From contig CM051461.1 in assembly GCA_028095005.1 (NCBI GenBank), positions 40,063,685 through 40,127,684 of the forward strand: a DNA stretch of 64,000 nt, in the 5' to 3' direction. Below are positions 12,483 to 25,017 of the stretch, in pieces. The position numbers and the translations under genes were made by a program. How positions within the stretch are numbered: the stretch's first letter is position 1; the number at the start of each line of letters is the position of its first letter. The notes beneath the pieces are model-generated. The model made no database searches. It was not told the DNA's origin and worked only from the letters and a program-made list of their open reading frames with translations. Origin of the DNA: Rhynchospora pubera. Taxonomy: Eukaryota; Streptophyta; Magnoliopsida; Poales; Cyperaceae.

Positions 12483-15400
12483 ATGAAGAGCGTATGGAAG
12501 GGGAGGTTAGCATACGAGATATACCGGGCGGTGACGCGAGCGGCGGGACCAGCTTTATACTATCTGGTAGAGTGGCGGAGACGGAGGAGATGGTGGAGGA
12601 AACAGGGAAGCACAGAGCGAGTTCCTCCGTTGGCTGCTCCCGGCATACGGCCACCTGGTACACCGCTAGTCTGGGTCCACGCTGTTTCCTTGGGCGAAGC
12701 ATTAGCTGCTCTTCCCCTCGTACGCCACCACTACTCCACCTCTGTCCCCACCACCTCCTCTTTTGTCATACTCATGACCACTACCACCTTCTCTGCCTTG
12801 TATGACTGTTTTCTCTTTATAAATATAAATTGCTTTGAATTATTTGGATTGTATTGAATTGACTTGTTGGTAACGGTGATTAATGCAGTGAAGTTGTGAA
12901 AGATCTTCTACCAGATGGTGTTATATTTCAGGTTAGCTCTTAAGCCCTCTTCCTTGTTTTTATCTCATTATTATTTTTTAATTAAGTGGTTGTAGCAAAG
13001 AGAATAATGGAGTTAATTAAAAGCAAGATGAATTTTGCAGATGGCGCCAATTGACACTCCGGCAGAAGTGCAGAGATTTATAGGGTATTGGGATCCATGT
13101 GCCATCCTTCTAATAGAGAGTGAACTCTGGCCTAATCTCATTTTGTATGCTGCTCAGAAAGGAGTGAGTGAGTTCTCGTTCTCAATTTAATTTTTTTTTA
13201 AAATTTTTATGAAATTGATGATCTGTATGATGTATCCCATATAATGTTCACTCATGTGTACTATTACAGATAAGGTTGGGGTTATTAAATGCTCGAATGT
13301 CTTCTAAATCGTTTAAACGGTGGTCAACTCCTCCAGCTTTGCCCTTAATATCTCTAATGCTTTCGAAGTTCTCTCTTATTGCTCCACTGGTAGATATGTC
13401 TTTACAACTTCTGTCATATTTTATATAAAATGAAAAAAGAAAAATGAAGAGGGCTAATTTTACTGTGCACATTATGCAGAGTAACACAGAGGCCTTGCGG
13501 TTTCAGTTGTTGGGTGCTTCACCTACTATTATTCATTTTGCTGGTGACCTCAAGTATGGTATATCTCCATAACTTCTTTAACAAAGATTTTCAAATTTAT
13601 TAATGGTCTGGTGTTTGTTTTTCTTATTTCCAAAAGAGAAAAATGTCTAATTTTGATCTCTCAACTATTTCAATCCGTCCCTTAGAAATGTTTTGGTTCA
13701 ACTAGCCCTTGAACTACAGAACATTGACCCCTTTAATGTTTGTATTGAATCAATGAACCTTTGTAGTCCTCTATATATTTATTTAATATTAACACAATCA
13801 TCAATTAAACTTAAACCTTACGTTGCTGGCAAACTCGTAAAATTTATCTGCTAGCTGCCTGATGAAATGATCGAATGGAATCAGTACCCAAAGTTCAGGG
13901 GGCTAATTGAATTAAAAAAAAAAGTTCAGGGGCTTGACTGCACCATGTGTGATAGTAGAGGGGCTTGATTGAACCAAAATGTAAATTAAAGAAACTTCAG
14001 GAGCTTATTTGAAGATTCCTTGAGGAGCCTTGTTTACATTTCTCTTTTGGAAACTAATGACGTGGTAAAAACTAGTTATAAATTTCTGTTAACTCAAGTT
14101 AAGGTAGTTTTATTCATAATAATTCTTTAGATTCAATGCTTGCATTTTACTAGCTGTTGGGGACTATGAAATAAAAGAGAAAGAAAGGAAAATGATTTTG
14201 GATGATCTCAAGGAGCAGATAGCTGATCGGCCTACATGGTTGGCTGCATCTATTCACAGTGGTGAAGAACAAGGTACATGCTAGATTGACGCCAATTTTT
14301 CAAATGCAACTGTCATCCTCTTTTTTATTGAGCAACCTAAATTGTTTTGATTAACTAGTTATGCTTCGAGCACATAATGAACTGACCAAGATGTTCCCTG
14401 AGTTGCTTCTGATCCTCGTGACACGCCATCCTCGAGATGGACATTGTATTGCTTTAGTATGTGCTTTCTATTTTTCTTTCTGCTCTTTGGCCTCTGGGTT
14501 TCTATGTTGCTTGTTCCTAAAGTGTTATTGTGAGCTTTTGCACTGACAATAGAGACTTTTTTTTTTTTTGTGGAAACAAGTAGGGTAAAACTCCTACACT
14601 CTCTATTGAAATTAGAAAACTGGGAGTACAAAACAACTGAACCAGATTCAAAACAGTGTAGCACTTCAAAAAGGGACCTACCCATAATACCACATTGTTA
14701 ACATTGTAAATAGTGTTGTATTAATTCAGCTGTGTAACTTATCTAAATTCTTTCACTAGTTTTCTATTGTGAACTTCAACTGTTTCCCAACAAGGCACCT
14801 ACCATTCTGAAGATGTAGTTAGATGCTAAAGATTTTAAAATAAAAAAAAAACTGTAGGAATTGAAGGGACAAAAGGTGAATGTTGCGATTCGGTCAAAGA
14901 AGGAAGTAATTAGCCGAAGCACAAGAATATATGTGGTCGATACACTAGGTACAAATCAACTGCTATTTCTTTCGGGTTAATATTATTTCACCAAATGATT
15001 GATAGTAAAAACAAATAAATGAATGAAAATCAGAAATCTAAACAGGGGAGTTGAGAGTGCTTTACAGGGTAAGCGGAGTTGCAGTGATAGGAGGTTCATT
15101 TCTGCCCGGTTTATGTGGTCACAATATCTCAGAAGCAGCAGCTGCATCTTGTGCTATTTTGACAGGTATATGTTAAACACCAGGGTCACTCAAGAGGGTC
15201 TAAACATAAATTCACTAACATATTGATAGTCAAAATTTGTTAAGAGTACTATTCTTTTTTGTTTCTGCAGTATACAATGCAACTTATTCTTGTTATGGCA
15301 ATGAATGTGCTACATTTTATGTAGTTTCAGCTAAAAAACTGTGTTTTTTTGGGGTTGTGAGCATAAATAGTACTTTGCATTTAGAATGTTTGTCTATGAA

Positions 15401-16196
15401 TGAAAGATTTGACTGAGACGCACCTGAGTTCATTATTCTAAAGCTGATAAATTCACTTAACAGCAGGTGGATATAAACTTGGAATATACTGAGGATGGCT
15501 TGGCTTGATATTTTTCCCTTAAATTTTGGTTTATTGAATATTGAAGATAAAAATATAGCACAATTCTCAACCATTAGTCTTAATTAGTACATCTTTCATT
15601 AATCTTAATCTAATGGCTGTGGTGCCCTTTGCAAAGAACAGTAAATAATAAATAGGTCGTGTATAAGATATGTGGTATTTTCTATACTTTTCTATATTGG
15701 AAATATGGAGGTTCTTAAATTAAAAGAACTACTCTGAACATGGAATCAAATGCAAAGTTGCCAGCAACAAAATGTGAAAGGGAACGGAAAATTACTTAGC
15801 AGTAAATTTATAGATGCAAAGTGTATTTTTCTTATTTTATTTTTAATTTTCAGGCTCATATGTCGGGCATTTCCACCAGATGATAACGGAGATGCGACAA
15901 ATCAACCCTTTTTCAGTTAAGCAGGTCAGGGCTCTGCTTTGCCATTCTACTATACATGCTAACCATTGCTTGGTGTTTTTTTTTTATTATTTTCTAAAAG
16001 ATGTTTTCCAGAAATAATGCAAATATTTATGTGGCAGGTGAGAGAAGAAAGGGAACTCGTCGAAGCCCTGAAAATGCTTCTTGGTGATGAAAAAATTAGA
16101 GAGACACATCGGAAGGCAGCAAGGGAGTCTTTTGAAATAATGTCCAAGGGAGTTGTTCGTTCTGTTTGGGACCTAGTTTCAATTTTTGTCCTGTAA
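12483..16196 (+). CDS. KDTA: 3-deoxy-D-manno-octulosonic acid (Kdo) transferase, plant KDTA/WaaA type
   Basis: A GT30 enzyme that transfers Kdo from CMP-Kdo to a lipid A precursor; in Arabidopsis the pathway is reported to be mitochondrial. Eleven exons with GT-AG borders join in frame to 446 codons: 12483-12799, 12889-12931, 13041-13163, 13270-13389, 13480-13558, 14154-14273, 14359-14456, 14858-14948, 15046-15165, 15854-15924, 16038-16196. The length is close to the Arabidopsis protein as I recall it (about 447). The N-terminal helix (about 1-30) is followed by a basic stretch WRRRRRWWRK. PLVWVHAVSLGE (61-72) is the conserved GT30 block, with Glu72 matching the catalytic-base position known from bacterial WaaA. 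LIESELWPN, LVTRHPRD and GGSFLPGLCGHNISEAAAAS are further family blocks; the last lies in the sugar-nucleotide-binding C-terminal half. The start is the first ATG before the conserved N-terminus. No stops or frameshifts, so a functional gene. RECG1 follows 840 bp downstream on the same strand. Confidence 0.95.
13627..14053. repeat. Hairpin repeat in KDTA intron 5
   Basis: The ends TTTCCAAAAGAGAAA and TTTCTCTTTTGGAAA are inverted copies. Internal phrases such as 'tttggttcaactagcccttg' and 'ggggcttgattgaaccaaaa' pair loosely. Probably a nonautonomous transposon. It lies wholly inside an intron and leaves the splice sites intact. No target duplication was confirmed. Confidence 0.55.
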
Positions 16197-16699
16197 AGTC
16201 TTTTGCTAAAAATTTTGCTCACGTGAAGTCTGAAATCTCTTATAGGATATAGTTAATTTGTCGATTAGTATTTTATATTTTACATTTTTTTGAAAGATAT
16301 TTGCCTTTGTTTGCTGGCAAAAATAAACTCATATGATATAATTATGAACATGTTTATTTTATTTAGAATCCTTTTTTTTCTATTTTTTCCTTAAATCTGG
16401 GACTTGTTGAGATGCCTACTATAGTACTATGTCTATGTTCGCGTAATTTTGTATCTTTTTGGTCAATATTAATATCTGAAACTCCACGCTATAAGTATTT
16501 TCAAATTTCTTCCTTTCTGTTACTTCACGCATTTGAAAACTTCCATATATACTCATAAGACTAGCGCAAATCTTTAAGGGGGCGGAAACATTCACAATTT
16601 AAAAAAAATTCTGAAAAAAGAAGAGATTAACTATAGAATAAGTTTTAAAAAAAATAGAATTACTCGCTGGTTTACTCACTGGTATTACTTGATCCATTA

Positions 16700-17036
16700 A
16701 TATTGTTCATACTTATTGCAGCAAAAAAAAAAAAAATCTCTCTCCATAAAAAGGTCACACACCCTTATGGTCACACAAATAGTGTCACAACTAAAATCCG
16801 ACACCTCTAAAACGTAAATCGGCACCAGTCGCCGTCTCTTCTCCTTCTCCAGCTTTCCAGCGGCTGTCTCCCGCACTCTTCTCCTTTCCTTTTCCATTCT
16901 CTCACCTCCACTCTTTCTCTTCGTCTTCCCACTCTCGTTCCACTTCGCAAATCGCAAATTTTAAATTTCTCCAACTTTGTGGCTGTTATTTTCGAGTCTC
17001 ATAAGTTCGAAAGGAGGGAGATGTGTTGTGAAATCA
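16700..17036 (+). promoter_or_regulatory. RECG1 promoter/leader region
   Basis: A pyrimidine-rich stretch (about 16825-16945, many 'ctcttctcc' and 'tctcc' words) lies just before the first ATG, typical of plant housekeeping leaders. No clear TATA box. Position and composition only. Confidence 0.35.
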
Positions 17037-20000
17037 ATGTCCATTGAATTAGAGAGTCTATGCCAAATATCAATCAGTAGAACAATGAGGTAAATTCATC
17101 TCTTTTAATCCTCTCTGCCATGCTAAAGTGTCATATTACCATTTCCTTACTGTATTGTGTCCGGTGCATATTGGTGCACTGTACAGAACTTGACTTGATG
17201 GTTATACAGGATAGGCAGCCAGGATAATCTTATAATTATTTTGAAATTATGAATACTTTTATGATTGTTTTCACAAAAAAATATTCTCGAAAACTTTGGT
17301 ATTGCTCAATTGAAATTTTAAATAAAGGGGGGATGTTGGTGTTGGGGACTTGCCCTTCTGGTTTTAGAATTGCTCAATTGAGCCGTGATGTTTTTATGGA
17401 TAAAACATGAAGCAGGTATAGTGGCAATTTACGGCTAAAACTTCTAAACTGGTGGGCCCCACCAAATCGATTGTTTTTGCGGCATAAGCACATTACTAAT
17501 GCTGATAAGCTTCCTCTGCGAGCTTTGAATGGTGTAAATCCGGTATGAATTTTTCTTTTAAACAACATTCTAGCTTATTACCACTAGCTCTAGCTACTTG
17601 GGTGTTCCATCTGGTATGGAACTGCACAATTTTTATGCTATCAGCAAGTATACTGTTTATACTGTATTTCAGTCGATGAATAATTTGTTTCTTATGGGAC
17701 AATTTGGCTCGGCTAATGTTTTTCTTGTTTTTTTTATTCAATTTATGTTAATAGTAAAGTTTTTTTTTTTCAGGTTCAGTTCTTGATGGATGATGACGAC
17801 CCAAACCCGAATTCAGTTAATTTATTAAAAGAAACCAATTTTGCACTGAAATGTGCCAAGTTCCCATGCATAAAAATTGGCGACTCACCTCTAATCAAAC
17901 TCTATGGCGAGGATGACACAATTCTTCGTCTAGATTCAGAATTAAAACACTTGGAAGAAATTGAGAAGGTAGACAAAAAGTTTCCAGAACCTTGGCATTC
18001 ACTTGGGCCTACATTGGTAAAACCGGTGCCTCAATCTTTCAAAGAAGAAAACTTAGAAGAGAAGTTTGTCGAAGAGCCCCTTCCAGAAAATCGAGCACAC
18101 TGGGAGAGCATTTTAGATAGAAGTCTAAAATTCCTTCCAAATACAACTTCTAGGCTAGCCAATTTGCTGGAGAAAAGCGGCTTTCCAACAGTATGGTTCT
18201 TCTTTGCTTGTTTGACTTTTTCTTGGAAAAAGGGATAATCTATAAACTCTGTATTTTGTGATTTACTTCTTGGCCCTAAAAGATGGATTATTATCTGGAA
18301 TTTTTGAACTTCAATGAACTTTTTTAACAGTTATTTCTTTGTGAAACCTCATCTTAATATAGTTAATATTTTTATTTCCACTATAGATAAGAAAACTTTT
18401 AAATCACTTCCCTCGAACCTACGCGGATCTTCAGAATGCACAGGGAGCAATTGAAGATGGTCATTATTTCATGTTCAAGGGAAAAGTAATATCCTCCAAG
18501 TAAGTAATTACCAGTGTGTAATTGGTATATTTATTTATTTCTCTGAAAATCTGCAACATTTACTTTTTTTTTTCTTCCTCTTAGGGGAATGAGAGGTGGT
18601 GCCCAGTTTGGAATCTTAGAAGTGCTTGTTGGGTGCGAAATTCAACATATTGAATCAAATGCAAATGAAAGTAAAATGGTATATTTGCATCTAAAACGGT
18701 TTTATCGTGGGACGAGATTCACATCTAAACCTTTTCTGGATGTGATTGCTTCGGAGTATAAGGAAGGAGATCATGTGTATATCAGTGGTAAGGTTGGTAA
18801 CTTCTATACATGGAACAAAATGAATAGACTTTCAAAAATTACTGGGTTATTTGTACTTGATGTTTTCTGGGTTATTCGTAAGTAGCACCATAATGTCCAA
18901 GGTTCAGTCAGGCAAAGAAGAATAAACTGACTGAATTCCTTCATTAGTTAGATAAACTTGAAATTTAACATTTTAAAGTTGCTTACCTTGATCTTTAGCT
19001 CAATTTGGGTTTATACAAGAGGTGCAAAATTTTGAATATCTAACAGATCATCCTTTTTTCATGACCTTAATTAACCCATGGAAGTTTTGTTTGCAAATAT
19101 CTCACTAAAAGGATATGAAGCCTTATTACATTTTTAATTTGAACTTTTGGCCCTACCAGTTTTTGAACCGGCGGCCTTGCCTTGTTAAGAATTTACCTGA
19201 ATCACGTGAGGTTTTGATTGTTGGTAGTCTTGATTGGAGCTGATGTACTTAGGATGTTATCTTCTATATAGTGAAATTTGAGTGTCATTGCCAAATTAAC
19301 CCTTAGTAATGTGCAGGTAAAGAAGAAGAATACTGAAGACCACTATGAGATGCAACAGTACAACATAGACATGTTAGAAAAGGAGGAACAAAAATATGCA
19401 CATCTGGAGAGAAAGCCTTGTCCAGTTTACCCGGCAAAAAATGGGCTTAAGCCAAATATAATTGGAGATGTAATTTCTAGGTTAATATCCCAGGACATTT
19501 AATTTTCTTGATTGTGCATTTGAGAAACTTCCCTGAAATGTATTATATTTTTTAACATTTTGAGAATTTTCAGGGCTTTGAAGGCGTTGAATAATAAAAT
19601 TGATCCTATGCCTTCTGAGGTTCTCTCTGAGTTCAATTTGCTTAATCTCTTTGATGTAAGTTTTCCTCATTCGACCATATGTAGAGCTTGTATTGTTATT
19701 CGCCAAAAAGAAAGGAAAAATGGCTCCTTTGGAAGCATTTTTTTATAATGTCATAAAAGGGGTGGGGGGGTGGGGGGGGGGGGGGCAATGAACTAACTAT
19801 TCATCCCTAAATTAACCTTTTTTGAGTTCCATTATACACCGTTTTGATCTAATAATTTCTTAAATAGAGTTATAGCGTGAAACTTGAGCTAATATTTAAG
19901 GTCAGTCCAGTGACTCCAGTCTTATGACCGATTGATGTTATTTCTAGCCTGAAAAGAGAGGAGAAACTATAATTTTTATTATAATTATTTATACACACAA

Positions 20001-23000
20001 ATACACAACAGTTTTTGAAATAATCTGAAACAAAGATAAATGGGAAAGATAACTACCTCACCAGTTGAGTGAAATAAAAGAGGAATTCACCTATTGTCAG
20101 GTACGATGAGGTTCAGTTTTTGAGTTGCTTCCTTGTTATTGTCGCTGGACAAAAAAGGAAAATAATTAACTCTACTATTTAGAATTTTTTGTTGCAATTA
20201 CAATAGAAAAAAAAAATAAAACAAGCATATAATATGTCATTGTGAAAACAGTAGGCTAACTCTACTGTTTATAATTTTTTTTTTCTCGAATAAAATGAGG
20301 TCTGGATGAATCATTCACATCTGTTCATGCATATAAATCTCCTGCTTCTTCACCATTTGTGTAAGGTTCTGTACCATCTTGACCCCAAAAGACGAGGTGA
20401 TCTGGTTTTGTGCACTAATGTATTAATAAACTTGGTGCTTGTTATATGTACCTTTAGGATGGATATCCTCTAAGCACTTGTGATTACAGAATCACAAATC
20501 TCGCATCTACAGTTCTCTATTATCGCTGACTGAACCTGGAGTTTTGATGAGTTGTTATAAAATATTTAAGACTGTCACCGTTTCATCTTACCAGACACAG
20601 TCAGTATAGCATTATATACCGTTACCACATCAACCCTAACAATTTAAAAATAACAAAATAAGTGTTGAAGGATTTTCTAATATAATCTCTGAAAAATATG
20701 AATTATCTTGGGAAAAACTGGTAATGTTCTGTTCAACAATAATGTTTGAAGTTTGGTTTAAATTGTATTGTACCTTTTTGTTTCAGGCCTATTTGGGTAT
20801 ACACAGACCTAAAACATTAAATGATGCAGATCTTGCTCGAAGAAGGTTGATTTTTGATGAATTCTTTTATCTCCAGGTATATCATTTTGGTTTTCATTGA
20901 TGAAGATGAACTGTCGTAACTCATAACTAATTTTGATATATTTATTCCTTTGTAGTTGGGAAGGCTGTTTCAAATGCTAGAGGCACTTGGGACAAACCTA
21001 GAGAGAGAAGAATTGTTGGCCAGGTACAGGAACGACAAGATTAGTAAAGTCTGCATCAGTGAGTGGGGCCCACTTACCAGAAATCTTCTCAAGTCACTCC
21101 CTTACTCACTCACAAGTAGTCAATTGACTGCTCTTTCTGAGATCATTTTAGATCTCAAGAGACCGATACCCATGAACAGGCTTCTTCAGGTATATGTTTA
21201 AATATGAAGTTGTGAGCTGCGTATGTGCAAATATTTTGTAATATGTAATTATTAAGTAATTTCATTTTAGGGTGATGTCGGCTGTGGCAAAACAATAGTT
21301 GCCTTTTTGTCTTGCATGGAAGTTCTTGGCTCAGGGTTTCAGGTGACCTTGTTTTTCAATTAAAAAAATTTCTCCAAATTGTAATTTTTCTCATTATATT
21401 TTTTTTTTTTTTGTTTTCTGTGTCTTCTGATAAAATTCTTCTTAGAAGTTTGAAAGTGAAACTACTGCTTGACAAAAAGAAGTGTGCATAATGAATAAAG
21501 GGGATCACTTGACAATGGCCTATCTTGACAAAAATATTATGAAATAAACCTAAATACAGTAAAAAAATTCAAAATTGTTTTATAGAAATGTTGTTGGATA
21601 AGTAGGTAAGTGTACCATTCAAATTTTGTGTAATTTCGGTATCATTTGTGGTGCATCAAGAGCCACTAAATTTTGAACCATTCAATATTCAAACCATGTG
21701 ATCCATCTCCATAAATGAAACCAGATTTTTTGCATTGCATAGTCTTGTACAGCAACTAGGTAGCTCCAAATATAAATAAGCTATTGTTTGCATAAAAGCT
21801 GCTATCTATAGTACATTAGTCTTATCATATTAAATGTAGGAACGGAAGGCATGTGGATGTTAACCACTTCTTTAATTCGACTGTTAATTTCTTGTTCAGG
21901 CTGCATTGATGGTACCAACAGAGCTACTCGCCATACAACATTACCAGGAATTGAATTCCCTGTTGGAACTATTGGATTCGGGAACTGAAGGATTCAAACC
22001 AACTATTGCATTATTAACTGGTTCGACCTCTACCAGAGAGAGAAGAATAATTCTGAAGGTAACCCATATTAAGAAAAGAGGGTGAGGATATATGGACAAT
22101 GACATATTGTTTAAAAGAAAAATTAGAAAAAGGAGGAAAAAACTTAGACATTTTGTTAACCTTATAGATTGGTTGTCTGTCAAATCTTATGCAATTTAAA
22201 TAATTTTGATTCCATCAAGGACCATCATCTGGACCTCTGCAAAATTCTACTTATAAACAGTAAAACTTGCATTGCATCTGAATTAATTGTTTAGAGTACA
22301 AGTCACCTTCCAAAATGTCAGATTTCAAACTTGAACTACATTTTACAGTTGATACTTGTCAAATCAATCCGTTGTCAAAGGATTACCTACAGTAGAATAA
22401 AAAAAGGAAAAAAGAGAAAAGAATAAAAAAGATTGTTTTTCTTACACTTTTAAATATATATATTTTTTATTTGTTGACAGGGTTTGCAGTCTGGTGATAT
22501 ATCTATGGTGATCGGAACCCATAGCTTGATATCTGAGAAAATCGAATTCCGTAACTTAAAAATCGCAGTGATAGATGAACAACACAGATTTGGTGTTGTT
22601 CAGAGGGGAAGGTTTAATAGCAAGGTAGTCATTTTTTACATGTAATACTTCTATTCCTCATAGTATGTTTTCTTCATCGTGACTCTGGACTCCAAAGTAC
22701 TAGTTTTTATTTTAGTATGTGACAGCCATTAAGTTTACAATATACAATTTTGTGTATGTATAGCTACTTTCAAGGCTAAGAGATGATAGCATGAACCATG
22801 ATTTTAATTCTGATGAAAATAAAGCATTCATGGCCCCACACATTCTTGCATTATCAGCAACTCCGATTCCAAGAACACTTGCTTTGGCTTTACATGGGGA
22901 CATGTCTATAACTCAGGTACGCATTGCCTTGTATTCTCCATTTTATAGTTCATTTAAACCACAGCTAGTGTATATCAGAATCCAAAAGCCATTAGATAAT

Positions 23001-25017
23001 ATATTTTTAAGTACATCTCTTTGTTGACATTACTACTGTTGTTGTAGATTACTGATTTACCCCCGGGGAGACAACCCATAGAAACTCTAGCGCTTGAAGG
23101 AAATGAGGCTGGCTTTGAAAAGGTTTATAAGGTGTGAAACTGTACAGAGCCTACATACACCTTTTTCTCTTGTCAAATTTAAATCATACTGTGGTGAAAT
23201 GTTTGGGTCTAACCTGTTTACTTTGAATCAATGATCGACTTGACCAGCTACCAGATCATTACTTGATTGTAGGCAAAGTATATACTGGCCAAAGAGATAA
23301 TTTCACGTCCCAGAAAAGCTTTTCTGACATTACCTTTGGCCACAGATCCCCATCAGAGTCTAACAGCCAAGGTAGCACCGGCTACCAGATCATTACTTGA
23401 TAGTAGGCAAGTATATACTGGCCAAAGAGATAATTTCACTTCCCAGAAAAGCTGGTCTGGCATTACCTTTGGCCACAGAAACCCCATCAGAGTCCAACAA
23501 CCGATGTAGCACTCTGATATTCTTGACCCAGTTTAATGCATTTCCTGACTATAAACAATTACAGATGATGAAGGATGAGCTAGTAGCTGATGGAAAAATA
23601 TACCTGGTCTATCCAATAATAGAAGAATCCGAGCAACTCCCAGAGTTGCATGCAGCTGCTACTGACTATGAGTCGATCTCCGGCAAGTTTGAGGGGTACA
23701 ATTGCAGCTTGCTACATGGACGCATGAAGGCTGAGGAGAAAGAAGAAGCGCTTACGAAATTTCGGGATGGCCAGACTCGCATCCTCCTGGCCACACAGGT
23801 CATTGAGATTGGGGTTGATGTTCCTGATGCTTCCATGATGGTTGTGATGAATGCTGAGAGGTTTGGCATGGCGCAGCTGCATCAGCTGCGTGGTCGGGTT
23901 GGTCGCGGCAGCAAGAAATCCAGGTTAGCTGGAATGAATTTGATTTTGGTTTTCTTTCTGTTTTCTTATGGACGAAGCTGGGTTAAGACTTTATGCAGCT
24001 GGGACAGGGTATGGCTGTGTTGCTGTTACTGTTTGAAATTTGGTGACCATTTTGTGCATTTCTTGTACTTTGTCGTGTCTAATAGAATAAATAGCTTAGT
24101 CTGGGATAAAATATCAGTAGTTTACTTGTAACTATGGTATACTACTATACTGTACTTGGCAGGTCAGTGCAGTTTGGATGTATATGTACTGCACAGAACT
24201 TGTGGTAGAACAACAAAATGTGCGCACCTTGAACAATATTTTCTTCTTTAGTTTAAATGTAGTATGTACCGGTCCAATCCATTTTAAAATTGAATAAATG
24301 AATTGGTTCGAAGGTGTGTGTTTCTCTCTTCAACCTCGGGTACGTTGAAGAGGTTGAAGGTACTCGAGAAGTCATCAGATGGGTTTTATCTGGCGCAAGC
24401 TGATTTACTACTACGTGGGCCTGGTGACCTACTTGGGAAAAAGCAGTCGGGCCACCTTCCTGAGTTTCCAGTTGCCAGGTTGGAGATCGATGGGGATATT
24501 CTCCAGAAAGCGCACCTCGCTGCTTTGGTAACTAAAACACTCACTTTGTTCTTTTCATTTTTTTTATTTAAATAATATCTGTTGAATGTTTTATGCTGCA
24601 TAGCTGCATCTCCAGTCAAAAGAGTTTCAATTTGCTTTTTGTGAATTATTATTTAATCCTCATAATTTATTGGTTTTTTCCATTTCTCCTTTTGAAGTGT
24701 TTTGGCTAAGTCCAGTATTATATATTTAAGGTGGTGTATTATTGGATTTTTGTTGCGGGTGAGAGCACTTCTTTGTGATCTTGTTGTTTCTGATAAGCTT
24801 CTACTACTTGTGAAAAGAGCAACCAAAGAAATGACTGTTCTATAAAAAGACAACTTACAATGCCACTTTATCTTAACACAAAATAATGCATTTCCTTCTT
24901 ATTTATGTTTCTATACTTTTGCAGAAAGTATTGTCAATAAGCAACAATTTGGAGAAATATCCAGGGTTGAAAGCAGAACTTAGCATGAGGCAACCTCTTT
25001 GTATTTTGGGCGACTAA
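17037..25017 (+). CDS. RECG1: ATP-dependent DNA helicase RecG homolog, organelle type
   Basis: An SF2 helicase that reverses stalled forks and branch-migrates Holliday junctions; plant RECG1 is known to act in mitochondria and plastids to restrain recombination between repeats. Seventeen exons join in frame to 921 codons: 17037-17089, 17416-17542, 17774-18190, 18387-18499, 18585-18792, 19317-19480, 19574-19655, 20787-20876, 20956-21189, 21271-21342, 21900-22058, 22481-22624, 22764-22916, 23048-23131, 23565-23923, 24314-24527, 24925-25017. The OB-fold wedge region is about residues 230-390. Motifs: Walker A GDVGCGKT (497-504), motif Ia VPTELLA, DEQH box (605-608), SATPIPRT (652-659), GVDVPDA, and motif VI QLRGRVGRG (807-815). 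The C-terminal block GFYLAQADLLLRGPGDLLGK is also RecG-like. The first two exons are the least certain: exon 1 has only 17 codons plus 2 nt, and the total is a little shorter than the roughly 970 residues I recall for Arabidopsis. The helicase part is complete. Confidence 0.94.
19763..19788. repeat. Poly-G run in RECG1 intron 7
   Basis: A nearly pure G tract. Similar G runs occur near 33632 and 39891. Simple sequence without other visible role. Confidence 0.8.
23247..23513 (+). repeat. Tandem duplication in RECG1 intron 14
   Basis: Two copies of about 133 bp (23247-23379 and 23381-23513; offset 134) share 'gctaccagatcattacttga', 'tatactggccaaagagataa', 'ttacctttggccacaga' and 'cccatcagagt'. 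They differ by scattered substitutions and one indel. The second copy ends about 50 bp before exon 15, whose acceptor is intact. Origin not recognised. Confidence 0.85.

Noticed and set aside
12325..12702. 125-residue minus-strand open frame
   Set aside because: It overlaps KDTA exon 1 on the opposite strand. The plus frame has clear GT30 motifs, so this is a shadow.
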